Origin: Muribaculaceae bacterium Isolate-002 (NCI)
GTDB taxonomy: Bacteria > Bacteroidota > Bacteroidia > Bacteroidales > Muribaculaceae
DNA length: 64,000 nucleotides
Direction: 5' to 3'
NCBI GenBank assembly: GCA_004102805.1
Contig: SCEG01000001.1
Location: 1 to 64,000 of the forward strand
The notes below the pieces were generated by a model. The model saw only the letters and a list, made by a program, of their open reading frames with translations. It had not been told where the DNA came from and did not search any database. The translations under genes and the position numbers were made by a program. This document shows, piece by piece, positions 1-7,602 of this stretch (position 1 is its first letter; each line of letters opens with the position of its first letter).

Positions 1-104
1 TCGGCTATTTCGCCATAACTCATGTCGGTCTCGGCATAATGCCTGAGAACCTCTTCCCGGATTGCCTGACGTTTTTGTCGCGGCAAACTCTGAAATTTAA
101 TCAT
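1..104 (-). CDS. Partial small DNA-binding-like protein (5' end only)
   Basis: A minus-strand reading frame opens with ATG at 104-102 and runs off the left edge of the window, so only about 34 residues are visible. They are basic at first (SLPRQKRQAIREEVLRHYAE) and then carry TDMSYGEIA, which resembles the first helices of a helix-turn-helix domain as found in transposase-associated or regulatory proteins. A 7-bp inverted repeat lies four bases before the start. Too little is visible to name a family; a transposase N-terminus is one possibility and a small regulator another. Confidence 0.5.
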   Translation of the reverse strand, partial: MIKFQSLPRQKRQAIREEVLRHYAETDMSYGEIA

Positions 105-107
105 AAT

Positions 108-127
108 TTGACTCTTTTATGAGTCAA
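108..127. promoter_or_regulatory. Inverted repeat next to the start of the edge gene
   Basis: TTGACTC and GAGTCAA form 7-bp arms around a 6-bp TTTTAT loop, just upstream of the minus-strand edge gene. This is seen directly. It could be an operator bound by that gene's own HTH product, or part of a transposon end; the sequence alone does not decide. Confidence 0.35.
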
Positions 128-328
128 CTTTTTTCAGGGCAAGACAATTTTTTATGATTTCATGGATTTTCCTGACACTCTCTTAGAGGGTGAAGTCAAG
201 ATAACTTGCTTCCTCTAAAAATATCACTGTCGAAAACTTTTGTAAATATATCGGTGTTTATAAAGCGTGAGTCAGCATGACAATACCGGCTCGCTATGAA
301 TTTTAATAACTCTCAACATCGATTGACT

Positions 329-910
329 ATGGATAAGAAAAGCATCAAAGGTACTCAGACAGAGAAAAATCTATTGGCCTCATTTGCAGGCGAAAGCCAG
401 GCCCGCAGCCGCTATACTCTTTTTGCACAAAAGGCTAAGGAAGAAGGATATGAGCAGATTGCTGCCGTATTCCTCGAGACAGCATCACAGGAGTTGAGCC
501 ACGCGCAGCAGTTCTTCTCTCGCCTTGAAGGAGGCATGGTGGAGATTACCGCGGGTTATCCCGCCGGCGTGGTCGCCGACACTGCCACTAACCTTGCCGA
601 GGCGGCAGCCGGCGAGCGTGAGGAATGGAGCGCATTGTATTCTACATTCGCCCAGACCGCGCAAGACGAAGGTTTTCCCGATATCGCAGTCCTCTTTAAA
701 AATGTGGCTAAAGTGGAGACCGAGCACGAAAAGCGTTATCTTAAACTTCTCGAGCGCCTCTCTTCCGGAACCGAATTTTCTCAGGAAGAACCGACCGAAT
801 GGATGTGCCGCAACTGCGGTTTCGTATTCACCGGAAAGTCCGCGCCTAAGAAATGCCCCGTCTGCGGCAAAGACCAGGGTTGGTTCGAACGCAAGCAGCA
901 GAACTATTAA
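329..910 (+). CDS. rbr: Rubrerythrin
   Basis: Non-haem di-iron peroxidase of anaerobes that reduces hydrogen peroxide in the cytoplasm. The N-terminal two thirds form a ferritin-like four-helix domain with the family opening IKGTQTEKNLLASFAGESQA, whose glutamates and histidines (FAGESQAR, ELSHAQ, VETEHEKRY) bind the di-iron site. The C-terminus is a rubredoxin-like FeS4 knuckle with CxxC at about residues 160-163 and 176-179. I chose the ATG at 329 (193 residues) because homologues begin at this KKSIKGT sequence; an in-frame ATG at 296 would add 11 unconserved residues. It is monocistronic, and a strong bidirectional hairpin follows it. Identification is secure. Confidence 0.95.
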   Translation: MDKKSIKGTQTEKNLLASFAGESQARSRYTLFAQKAKEEGYEQIAAVFLETASQELSHAQQFFSRLEGGMVEITAGYPAGVVADTATNLAEAAAGEREEWSALYSTFAQTAQDEGFPDIAVLFKNVAKVETEHEKRYLKLLERLSSGTEFSQEEPTEWMCRNCGFVFTGKSAPKKCPVCGKDQGWFERKQQNY

Positions 911-978
911 GCACACACGCGGTGTGTGACCTTAGGAAAGTCATGCGCCGTATAAATAGCTCATTTAATAAATATTCG

Positions 979-1030
979 CAAAAAAAAGAAACAGAAGTCT
1001 GCCGAAAGGCAAGGCTTCTGTTTCTTTTTA
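979..1030. terminator. Bidirectional terminator between rubrerythrin and lgt
   Basis: A long stem (AAAGAAACAGAAG at about 985-997 pairing with CTTCTGTTTCTTT at about 1015-1027) has an A-run on its left and a T-run on its right. It can therefore end transcription from both converging genes. Confidence 0.8.
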
Positions 1031-1049
1031 TACGTATAAGTGTATGTTG

Positions 1050-1907
1050 CTATTTCTTCGCCGGTGACTTCTCGTCGGCAAACCGGTTGGGAAATTCAAG
1101 ATGCAGACGCGGCCGGCGCATCGCGCGGATTATGAGTATTACGCCGAGCACTATGAACGGCACGCTAAGCCATTGTCCCATATTCAGAGTCATCTGCGAC
1201 TCGAATGCCACCTGGTCGTTCTTGACAAACTCAATGAGAAAGCGGCATGAGAAAAGTATCGTGAGAAAAATGCCGAATATAAGTCCCTGACGCTCCTCTG
1301 CATTGCGTTTCCAATACATCCACATAAGCAGTCCGAACAGCGCAAGATAGCATATAGCCTCATAAAGCTGCGTGGGATGGCACGCCTGTCCCGGAAATTC
1401 CGACCCGCGCAGATAGATGAATCCCCACGGCAGGTCGGTGGGATGTCCGTATATCTCCGAGTTGAAAAGATTGCCTAGGCGTATCAGCGCGCCCACGAGC
1501 GCTGTCGGTATGACAATGCGGTCGAATGTCCATAGCGGACTCTTCTTTGTGGTGAAAATCGAGAACAATATAACGCACACTATGATGCCTATGGCACCTC
1601 CGTGGCTTGCAAGTCCGCCTTCCCAGATATATAATATGTGTAGCGGATGCTGCGAATATGCTTCCCATTCATAGAAGAATACGTGCCCCAGACGCGCGCC
1701 TATTATAGTGCCTGCACCAAGCCATAGCAACAGTATGCCAAGCCATTTTTCCGGTGCTCCCTCATGGCGGAACATCCGTTCCACTATCTTGTAGCCCACA
1801 AGAAATCCGATGGCGAACATCAGTCCGTACCATCTCACTTCAAGGCTGCCGAGATGAAACAGCACCGGGTTGGCATTCCACGTTATGACTGCTGAAATCG
1901 GGCTCAT
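1050..1907 (-). CDS. lgt: Prolipoprotein diacylglyceryl transferase
   Basis: Integral inner-membrane enzyme that moves a diacylglyceryl group from phosphatidylglycerol to the lipobox cysteine of prolipoproteins, the first step of lipoprotein maturation. The 285-residue length is normal. About seven hydrophobic segments are visible, as are the family signatures SHGGAIG (His near residue 102) and RLGNLFNSEIYG (near 143-154), with a basic C-terminal tail. Its start overlaps the stop of the upstream ddh gene by 4 bp, so the two are probably translationally coupled. Many lipoproteins elsewhere in this window (SusD, BamD, the GldB-like, PI-PLC-like and DUF4251 proteins) would be its substrates. Confidence 0.96.
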   Translation of the reverse strand: MSPISAVITWNANPVLFHLGSLEVRWYGLMFAIGFLVGYKIVERMFRHEGAPEKWLGILLLWLGAGTIIGARLGHVFFYEWEAYSQHPLHILYIWEGGLASHGGAIGIIVCVILFSIFTTKKSPLWTFDRIVIPTALVGALIRLGNLFNSEIYGHPTDLPWGFIYLRGSEFPGQACHPTQLYEAICYLALFGLLMWMYWKRNAEERQGLIFGIFLTILFSCRFLIEFVKNDQVAFESQMTLNMGQWLSVPFIVLGVILIIRAMRRPRLHLEFPNRFADEKSPAKK

Positions 1908-2800
1908 ACGAGATGTTTTACCAATTCTTCGCGGTCGCCGTAAAGCAGGTCGATTACCGGAATTTCAATCATTGTATACGCTCCGGGTGCCTGACGCATT
2001 GCGGCGCGGGCGGTGCCGACAAGTATCTGTGCTGTCAGTGCGGGGTTGTTGATTGACATGTTGAACTCGAAGCGCTGGTTCTGGGTGTTTCCTGAAACAC
2101 CTTTGCGCACCATGTGCACGCCGTGACCCATATCCTTCACCTCGTCAACCGATGCCACTGCCATCACATGTGTCTCGTCAGAAGCGAAATAGGGGTCGGC
2201 CTTTACTGCGGCGGCGACATCTTCCAGACGGGCTCCGTCCTCAAGTTCGACATATACCATGCGGCGGTGAATGCCGGTGCCGAGAGGTATCGTCATCGAC
2301 AATGCGTTCTTGACGCCCGGTTTCGATTTGACACATACGGTGTGACCCATCGACATGCCGGGGCCGAAATTGGTGTAAGTGATGCCCTTGGGTGCGGCTG
2401 CCTGCATGAGCGCGCGCACTATAGAGTCGCTGCCCGGATCCCAGCCTGCCGAGATGATAGCTTTGGTGCCGTTGGCCCTGGCTATTGCGTCGAGATGGCT
2501 GCGGAGTTCGGCGATAGAGGTGTGTATGTCGTATGAATCGACAGTGTTGATGCCTTTTGCAAGATATTCTGCGGCATATTTCTCGACTTCGCGGGTGGGT
2601 GTGCAGAGTATCGCTACATCCACTTTGCCGAGTTCATCTATATCAGTTACAACTTTGTAGGGAGCAAGTTCAGCGGGTGTGTTTGCAGTCGAGCGGCGCA
2701 CCACACCGGCAATCTCGAAATCCTGAGCTTCTTTCAGTGCGTCGAGCACAAATTTTCCGATGTTGCCATAGCCTACTATGGCTGCTTTGATTTTTGTCAT
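1904..2800 (-). CDS. ddh: meso-Diaminopimelate D-dehydrogenase
   Basis: NADP-dependent enzyme interconverting L-2-amino-6-oxopimelate (as tetrahydrodipicolinate) with ammonia and meso-diaminopimelate, a one-step route to lysine and the peptidoglycan cross-linking residue. A Rossmann GYGNIG motif lies at residues 10-15. The family core follows, with DSYDIHT, SAGWDPGSDSIVR and FGPGMSMGHT, which lines the substrate pocket. The 298-residue length fits the short Bacteroidales type of the family. It is the first gene of a ddh-lgt pair with a 4-bp overlap. A MITE-like element lies about 57 bp upstream, between its start and the end of ackA. Confidence 0.93.
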   Translation of the reverse strand: MTKIKAAIVGYGNIGKFVLDALKEAQDFEIAGVVRRSTANTPAELAPYKVVTDIDELGKVDVAILCTPTREVEKYAAEYLAKGINTVDSYDIHTSIAELRSHLDAIARANGTKAIISAGWDPGSDSIVRALMQAAAPKGITYTNFGPGMSMGHTVCVKSKPGVKNALSMTIPLGTGIHRRMVYVELEDGARLEDVAAAVKADPYFASDETHVMAVASVDEVKDMGHGVHMVRKGVSGNTQNQRFEFNMSINNPALTAQILVGTARAAMRQAPGAYTMIEIPVIDLLYGDREELVKHLV

Positions 2801-2856
2801 AGTCTATCTGTTTTGTAATTTACTTTAATTGGCAGTATGCCACCGTTTATAGCCTC

Positions 2857-3023
2857 TTAGAAACTGTTTAAAATTCATATAACTTTGCTTTTGAGAGTCT
2901 TGTCGGAGTCTTTTTGTTTATTCTTCGGTCACGTAGCTACGGCTACGCTCCCTCATCACAAACAAAAATCAATCCGACAATCCTTCTCAAAATCCGTATC
3001 ATATAAATTTAAACAGTTTCTTA
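2857..3023. mobile_element. MITE-like palindromic element, copy 1 (161 bp plus TTA duplications)
   Basis: The element at 2860-3020 begins GAAACTGTTTAAA and ends with the inverse TTTAAACAGTTTC. TTA lies directly on both sides (2857-2859 and 3021-3023), as expected for a 3-bp target duplication. The whole interior is a long imperfect palindrome centred on GTAGCTACGGCTAC, so it could fold into one extended hairpin. It has no coding capacity. Copy 2 at 12169-12329 has the same length and, by eye, about five base differences. The right-hand TTA is the complement of the ackA stop codon. Confidence 0.82.
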
Positions 3024-4220
3024 CCCTTTGACGATGCTCTCGGTGTCGCGGGCTATCATCAGCTCCTCGTCGGTGGGAACAACCACGACTTTCACTTTCG
3101 ATGCAGCGGTCGATATCACGGTCTCTGTGCCACGGGTGCGGGCGTTAAGCTCATTGTCGATCTCCACTCCCATGAATTTCAGCGGACGGCACACATTCTC
3201 GCGCACTCCGGTCTGGTTTTCGCCGACACCGCCGGTGAATACTATGATGTCGAGGCCTCCCATCTCGGCCGCGTAGGCGCCGATATATTTGACAATACGT
3301 TTCTCATACATCTCAAGCGCGAGATGGGCGCGCTCGTTGCCTGCCTTGTCGGCATTCTCGATGTCGCGCATGTCAGATGACATTTCCGTCACTCCGGCAA
3401 CGCCGCTCTCTTTGTTGATGATGCGCTGCAGGTCATCGACAGTGAGATTGTGGCGCTTCATAAGGTAGGTGAGCGCTCCGGCATCGATGTCGCCCACGCG
3501 GGTTCCCATCATGAGGCCTTCTGTAGGGGTCAGACCCATAGAGGTGTCTACGCTCTTTCCGCCGTCGACCGCCGTGATAGAGCCGCCGTTGCCGACGTGG
3601 CAGGTGACGATTTTCTGAGTGGCGGGGTCGACTCCGAGTATCTCGCACACACGCGCTGATACGTAGCGGTGCGATGTGCCGTGGAAGCCGTAGCGGCGAA
3701 CTCCGTCCTCAGTATAGAATTTATAGGGGAGCGCATACATGAATGAGCTTGCAGGCATCGTCTGGTGGAACGCCGTGTCAAACACTCCCACCTGTTTCAC
3801 ATTCGGAAGTATCGATGATATCGCTTCAATGCCGGTCACATTGGCGGGGTTGTGAAGCGGGGCCAGATCATAGCAGTCTTTGATCTGCTGCATCACCTCG
3901 TCGGTGATAAGCACGCTCTTGTTGAATTTTTCAGCGCCATGCACCACGCGGTGGCCTACGGCGTCAATCTCGTCGAAACTCTTGATGCAGCCCTCTTTGG
4001 GGTCGGTAAGCAGATTGAGTATCGCAAGCACCGATGCCTTGTGGTCGCTTTTGCCGAGTTCGATGGTTTCTTTTGTTCCGTCCGGGCGTTTATATTTGAG
4101 GAATGTGCCGTCAAGACCCACTTTCTCCACTCCGCCTTCGGCCATTGTGGAGTCGTTGTCTGTATCTATCAGCTTGTATTTTACTGAGCTGCTGCCGCAG
4201 TTGAGCACGAGTATTTTCAT
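3021..4220 (-). CDS. ackA: Acetate kinase
   Basis: Converts acetyl phosphate and ADP to acetate and ATP, the ATP-yielding last step of acetate fermentation. The 399-residue length is typical. Family motifs include the opening LVLNCGSSSVKYKL, the phosphate-binding GFHGTSHRYVS, CHVGNGGSI and the late FTGGVGENQ. It lies 32 bp downstream of pta on the same strand and is presumably co-transcribed with it. Its TAA stop codon coincides exactly with the target-site copy of an inserted MITE-like element, so the coding sequence ends intact but its native 3' flank is displaced. Confidence 0.97.
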   Translation of the reverse strand: MKILVLNCGSSSVKYKLIDTDNDSTMAEGGVEKVGLDGTFLKYKRPDGTKETIELGKSDHKASVLAILNLLTDPKEGCIKSFDEIDAVGHRVVHGAEKFNKSVLITDEVMQQIKDCYDLAPLHNPANVTGIEAISSILPNVKQVGVFDTAFHQTMPASSFMYALPYKFYTEDGVRRYGFHGTSHRYVSARVCEILGVDPATQKIVTCHVGNGGSITAVDGGKSVDTSMGLTPTEGLMMGTRVGDIDAGALTYLMKRHNLTVDDLQRIINKESGVAGVTEMSSDMRDIENADKAGNERAHLALEMYEKRIVKYIGAYAAEMGGLDIIVFTGGVGENQTGVRENVCRPLKFMGVEIDNELNARTRGTETVISTAASKVKVVVVPTDEELMIARDTESIVKG

Positions 4221-4252
4221 TTTTCAGTCTGTTATTTGGTTCTTTTGAGTCT

Positions 4253-5266
4253 TTATTTGTTCTTCAGTCCGATTGCCTGGTTGCAGGTCATGATTATCGT
4301 TTTGTAGATATCTTCGGGATAGCATCCTCTCGAAAGATCGTTGACAGGAGCGGCAAGGCCCTGGAGCACCGGACCCACAGCCTCTACATTGCCGAGACGC
4401 TGCACGAGTTTGTAGGCTATGTTGCCAACTTCAAGCGACGGGAACACCAGCACATTGGCTCTTCCGCTCAGAGGTGAGTTGGGAGCCTTCTTGTTGCTTA
4501 CGCTGGGCACGATTGCCGCGTCTGACTGAAGTTCGCCGTCAAGTATCAGGTCGGGATTCATCTCATGCGCTATACGTGTCGCTTCAATCACTTTGTCTAC
4601 GCGGTCATGGCGTGCACTTCCTTTGGTCGAGAAGCTTAAGATGGCAACACGGGGCTCGATGCCTGCGATATCTCTCGCGGTCTGTGCGGCTGATATGGCA
4701 ATCTGCGCAAGTTCAGGCGCGCTCGGGTCGGGAACAACAGCACAGTCTGCAAAAACCAGGATTCCGTCGGTTCCGTAGTTCAGCCCCTCGGGCAGAAGCA
4801 TCAGAAACGCTCCCGACACAACGCTGATGCCTGGTTGGGTCTTGATTACCTGAAATGCCGCGCGGAGCACGTTGCCGGTAGTGTTCATCGCTCCGGCTAC
4901 CTGGCCGTCGGCGTCGCCGGCTTTGACCATAAGGCATCCGAGATAAAGCGGATTGGCGGTAGTCAGTCGTGCCTCCTCCTCGGTGATTCCCTTTGTCTTG
5001 CGGAGTTCGTAAAGCAGGGGAGCATATTTGTCAATCACTTTCTCGTCACACGGATTGACAATCTCGGCATCCTTGATATGCTCGAGGTTCATGTCATTGG
5101 CCATGTGGTAAATCTCCTCGGGGTCTCCGATGAGTGTTATTTTAGCTATACCGTCTGAGATGATGCGGTTGGCGGCGGTAAGTGTACGGGGTTCTGTGCC
5201 CTCCGGAAGAACTATGCGTTGCGGATTTTCTTTTGCGCAGCGGGTAAGACGGTCAAAAAGTTTCAT
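4253..5266 (-). CDS. pta: Phosphate acetyltransferase
   Basis: Transfers the acetyl group of acetyl-CoA to phosphate, giving acetyl phosphate for AckA. At 337 residues it is the short catalytic form without the N-terminal regulatory domain of enterobacterial Pta. Recognisable stretches are IVLPEGTEPRTLTAA near the N-terminus, KAGDADGQVAGAMNTT and the C-terminal GPVLQGLAAPVNDLSRG. It is the first gene of the pta-ackA unit. A Bacteroidales -7 box lies about 118 bp upstream, giving a roughly 110-nt leader containing a small CTGTC/GACAG hairpin. Confidence 0.96.
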   Translation of the reverse strand: MKLFDRLTRCAKENPQRIVLPEGTEPRTLTAANRIISDGIAKITLIGDPEEIYHMANDMNLEHIKDAEIVNPCDEKVIDKYAPLLYELRKTKGITEEEARLTTANPLYLGCLMVKAGDADGQVAGAMNTTGNVLRAAFQVIKTQPGISVVSGAFLMLLPEGLNYGTDGILVFADCAVVPDPSAPELAQIAISAAQTARDIAGIEPRVAILSFSTKGSARHDRVDKVIEATRIAHEMNPDLILDGELQSDAAIVPSVSNKKAPNSPLSGRANVLVFPSLEVGNIAYKLVQRLGNVEAVGPVLQGLAAPVNDLSRGCYPEDIYKTIIMTCNQAIGLKNK

Positions 5267-5383
5267 CGTTCTGCGTTTGTTTTAGTTGTTTAGACATCGG
5301 CCATTTGCGTTGAAATGGTCTCTATAGGTGATGTTTTTTGCTTATGTTTACTGTCATTTGTCTGACAGTGTAGATATCGACTG

Positions 5384-5391
5384 CAAATTTA
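5384..5391 (-). promoter_or_regulatory. Candidate -7 box for pta-ackA
   Basis: On the minus strand this reads TAAATTTG, an exact match to the Bacteroidales -7 consensus TAnnTTTG. A TTTTG lies about 23 bp upstream, slightly beyond the usual 19-21 bp spacing. The predicted leader before the pta start is about 110 nt. Confidence 0.5.
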
Positions 5392-5400
5392 CAACCTTTT

Positions 5401-5649
5401 AGATAAAAATGCGTCAAAATATTACTTTTTTATCATCACCACCGACATAAAAATCCATAAAATCAACCCGCATAAACCGTACCGGAAATGGTGCTACTGT
5501 CTCACCGCATCCTCACCACGGTAACAGATACAGCCACCATTGCAGCAGGCTCGGCTATATGTCGTGTCTATAGTCTTTTGTCAACTCCTCAGTCGGTAAA
5601 ATCGGGCGGCTTCCTGAGTTCTCCCGTCAGTCTGTGAGCCGGCGTATGT
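5401..5649. other. Intergenic stretch between pta and rplS with no supported gene
   Basis: Apart from the pta promoter region on its left and the rplS terminator on its right, I see no gene. A 49-codon plus-strand frame at 5488-5637 has no recognisable family and is not called. Confidence 0.5.
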
Positions 5650-5685
5650 AAAAAAACAACGGAGAGAACAATATTGCTCTCTCCG
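5650..5685 (-). terminator. Terminator after rplS
   Basis: CGGAGAG (5660-5666) pairs with CTCTCCG (5679-5685). On the minus strand the hairpin is followed by a T-rich run (the A-run at 5650-5656 on the plus strand), which fits an intrinsic terminator for rplS. Confidence 0.75.
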
Positions 5686-5715
5686 TATGCTTTTCGTTGG
5701 TTGGGTAGCCGGCAA

Positions 5716-6075
5716 TTATTTGGCAATGTTTACGCGGCGCTCTTTGATACGAGCTTTTTTGCCGGTAAGTTTGCGCAGATAATAAAGTTTCGCACGACGT
5801 ACTTTACCATACTTGTTGACTACGATTGAGTCGATAAACGGCGACTCGATTGGGAAGATACGCTCAACACCGATGTTGTCGGAAATTTTGCGTACGGTGA
5901 AACGTTTTTTGTTTCCTTCGCCTGAAATACGGATTACAACACCGCGGTACTGCTGGATACGCTCTTTGTTACCCTCTTTGATGCGGTATGCAACTGTAAT
6001 AGTGTCGCCCGGGCCGAATTCCGGAAATTGTTTTGCGGTTGCAAATGCTTCCTCGGCTACTTTAATCAAGTCCAT
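5716..6075 (-). CDS. rplS: 50S ribosomal protein L19
   Basis: Large-subunit ribosomal protein at the 30S-50S interface. The 119-residue protein has the usual L19 features: [20 protein letters not shown], then [30 protein letters not shown] and a basic C-terminal tail ending KARIKERR. It is monocistronic, with a good promoter (TTTG, 20 bp, TAATTTTG) about 85 bp upstream and a hairpin terminator downstream. The promoter core is shared base for base with that of rpsO near 59.5 kb. Confidence 0.97.
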   Translation of the reverse strand: MDLIKVAEEAFATAKQFPEFGPGDTITVAYRIKEGNKERIQQYRGVVIRISGEGNKKRFTVRKISDNIGVERIFPIESPFIDSIVVNKYGKVRRAKLYYLRKLTGKKARIKERRVNIAK

Positions 6076-6157
6076 TTTACTTTTTGTTTAAAATGTTAAC
6101 AAATGCGCAATATTCGCGAGCAACCTTGTCTCGCCAGAGATTACGCTTTTCCGACCG

Positions 6158-6189
6158 CAAAATTACAACTTAATCGCTCTACGACCAAA
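6158..6189 (-). promoter_or_regulatory. rplS promoter
   Basis: Read on the minus strand: TTTG (6189-6186), a 20-bp spacer, then TAATTTTG (6165-6158), matching the Bacteroidales -33/-7 consensus. The predicted start lies near 6151, giving a leader of about 75 nt. The 15-base core GTTGTAATTTTGCGG recurs in the rpsO promoter. Confidence 0.75.
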
Positions 6190-6279
6190 TTTTACAGCAA
6201 TTTTTTCCACTTGTTTTTCGCTATCTCATAATTTTCGACCCGGTTTTTATCTTTTGTTATGCGGCACCTGGCCATGTTT

Positions 6280-7526
6280 ACGATTTGTCAGGGCTGGCGC
6301 ATGAGATTTAACTCAAATTCAGTCAAAAATTCACCTGATTATGTGAAATAAACTTTCAGATATTGCATATATTGCTGAAAATGGTTATATTAGAGGTATG
6401 CAAATAGAAATTTTCAGCAAAGTAAAAGACCCGCGCGACTTGGGCAAGGTTAAACATGAGCTCGAGGATGTGCTCCGAATGGCACTCATCGGCGTGTTGT
6501 GTGATTGTGAGGACTGTGACGACATATCGGATATGGTTACAGACCGAGAGGAAGAATTCAAGGCCGCCGGATTGCTGAAACTCTGCAACGGTGTTCCATG
6601 CGGTGACACGATACTTCGTGTTGTAGAGTCTGTCAATCCCGCTCAGCTCCGGGCAAGTCTTGATTGCTGCCGAGGCCACATAATCGAATCCCTGTGCGGC
6701 AATCAGGTCATCATTGACGGTAAGAAACTGCGGGGTGAAAATCCCAGGAGTCCCGGATGCCACGGACTGTATATCCTCAATGCGTGGGTATCTGAAACAG
6801 AAATATGCGTTGCCGAAAAGCCGGTGGATGGCAAGACCAACGAACTTACGGTTCTGCCGTCCGTATTGTCCTCTTTATGGCTTACAGGGGCATTGGTTTC
6901 AGTCGACGCAATGGGGACCCACCGTAATATCGCAGAACAGATCATACTCCAGGGCGGCGACTATCTGATGGCGCTTAAAGACAATCAGCCGATACTCAAG
7001 GGCTTGACGGAAAGTATCTTTAGTAGCACTACTCCAATATCGGTATACACAACCGAGGAAAAGTGGCACGGAAGAGTTGAGAAGAGAACCTGTTCAATTA
7101 TGGATACGACACTTTTGGAACAGGAGGGAATGTACGAGAAGTGGCCCGGTCTTAAACGTATCATAAAGATGGAGCGTGAGCGTACTGAGAACGGTGCCCG
7201 CTCGCGTGAAACAATCTACTATCTCAGCAGCGTGGAGAAAGATGAGGCTTCTTACTATGCGATGCGTATTCGTGCGCACTGGGGTATCGAGAACAAACTG
7301 CACTGGCATCTCGACGTGACGTTTCGGGAAGATATGTGCCGCGTACGCGCCAAGAATGGCGCTGTCAATTTTTCAGCGATGCGCAAGTATGCATTGGAAA
7401 TGCTTAAAAAGCAGAACGATAAACTCAGCCTTAAACGAAGACGCAAAAAATGTATGTGGAGCACTGAATATCTGTACAAAGTCTTTAAGGATAGTTAAAT
7501 CTCATGCGCCAGCCCTGACGATTTGT
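6280..7526 (+). mobile_element. Intact ISAs1-family insertion sequence with 9-bp target duplication
   Basis: The element proper is 6289-7517 (1229 bp). Its left end CAGGGCTGGCGCATGAGATT (continuing to 6312) is repeated as a perfect 24-bp inverse at 7494-7517. Immediately outside, ACGATTTGT occurs on both sides (6280-6288 and 7518-7526) as a perfect direct repeat, within the 8-10 bp range known for this family. One transposase gene fills the element, and its stop codon lies inside the right inverted repeat. Intact ends, open frame and identical duplications point to a recent, probably still mobile insertion between rplS and the M23 peptidase gene. Confidence 0.93.
6398..7498 (+). CDS. ISAs1-family transposase
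   Basis: DDE transposase that cuts and joins the ends of the surrounding insertion sequence. The 366-residue length is typical. The order is the family's N-terminal DUF4372-like region (KVKDPRDLGKVKHELEDVL), the first acidic residue in VIIDGKKLRG, the second in VSVDAMGTH with the GGDYLMALKDNQ core, and the glutamate region HWGIENKLHWHLDVTFRED near the C-terminus. The frame is uninterrupted. The ATG at 6398 lies 86 bp inside the left inverted repeat, and the TAA overlaps the right one. Confidence 0.95.
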   Translation: MQIEIFSKVKDPRDLGKVKHELEDVLRMALIGVLCDCEDCDDISDMVTDREEEFKAAGLLKLCNGVPCGDTILRVVESVNPAQLRASLDCCRGHIIESLCGNQVIIDGKKLRGENPRSPGCHGLYILNAWVSETEICVAEKPVDGKTNELTVLPSVLSSLWLTGALVSVDAMGTHRNIAEQIILQGGDYLMALKDNQPILKGLTESIFSSTTPISVYTTEEKWHGRVEKRTCSIMDTTLLEQEGMYEKWPGLKRIIKMERERTENGARSRETIYYLSSVEKDEASYYAMRIRAHWGIENKLHWHLDVTFREDMCRVRAKNGAVNFSAMRKYALEMLKKQNDKLSLKRRRKKCMWSTEYLYKVFKDS

Positions 7527-7551
7527 TGACCGTAATCTATTCCGGATATGC

Positions 7552-7600
7552 GGATAAACAACGGCGGCCACCGTGATTCGGTGGCCGCCGTGTTTTATCC
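7552..7600 (-). terminator. Terminator after the M23 peptidase gene
   Basis: ACGGCGGCCACCG (7561-7573) and CGGTGGCCGCCGT (7579-7591) form a perfect 13-bp GC-rich stem with a 5-base loop. The flanks GGATAAA and TTTATCC extend the pairing. It lies 12 bases past the M23 stop codon and just right of the insertion sequence. Confidence 0.75.
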
Positions 7601-7602
7601 GG

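Noticed and set aside
485-916. Long antisense frames opposite rubrerythrin, recG, hisD and other genes
   Set aside because: They mirror strongly conserved genes in a roughly 50% GC genome and have no family features; they are shadows.
2860-3020. Interpretation of the palindrome as a simple shared terminator
   Set aside because: The near-identical 161-bp length in unrelated contexts, conserved ends and flanking duplications favour a transposable element; termination may be a side effect.
5488-5637. 49-codon plus-strand frame between pta and rplS
   Set aside because: No recognisable family, no promoter box at a sensible distance, and it runs into the rplS terminator region. Chance frame.
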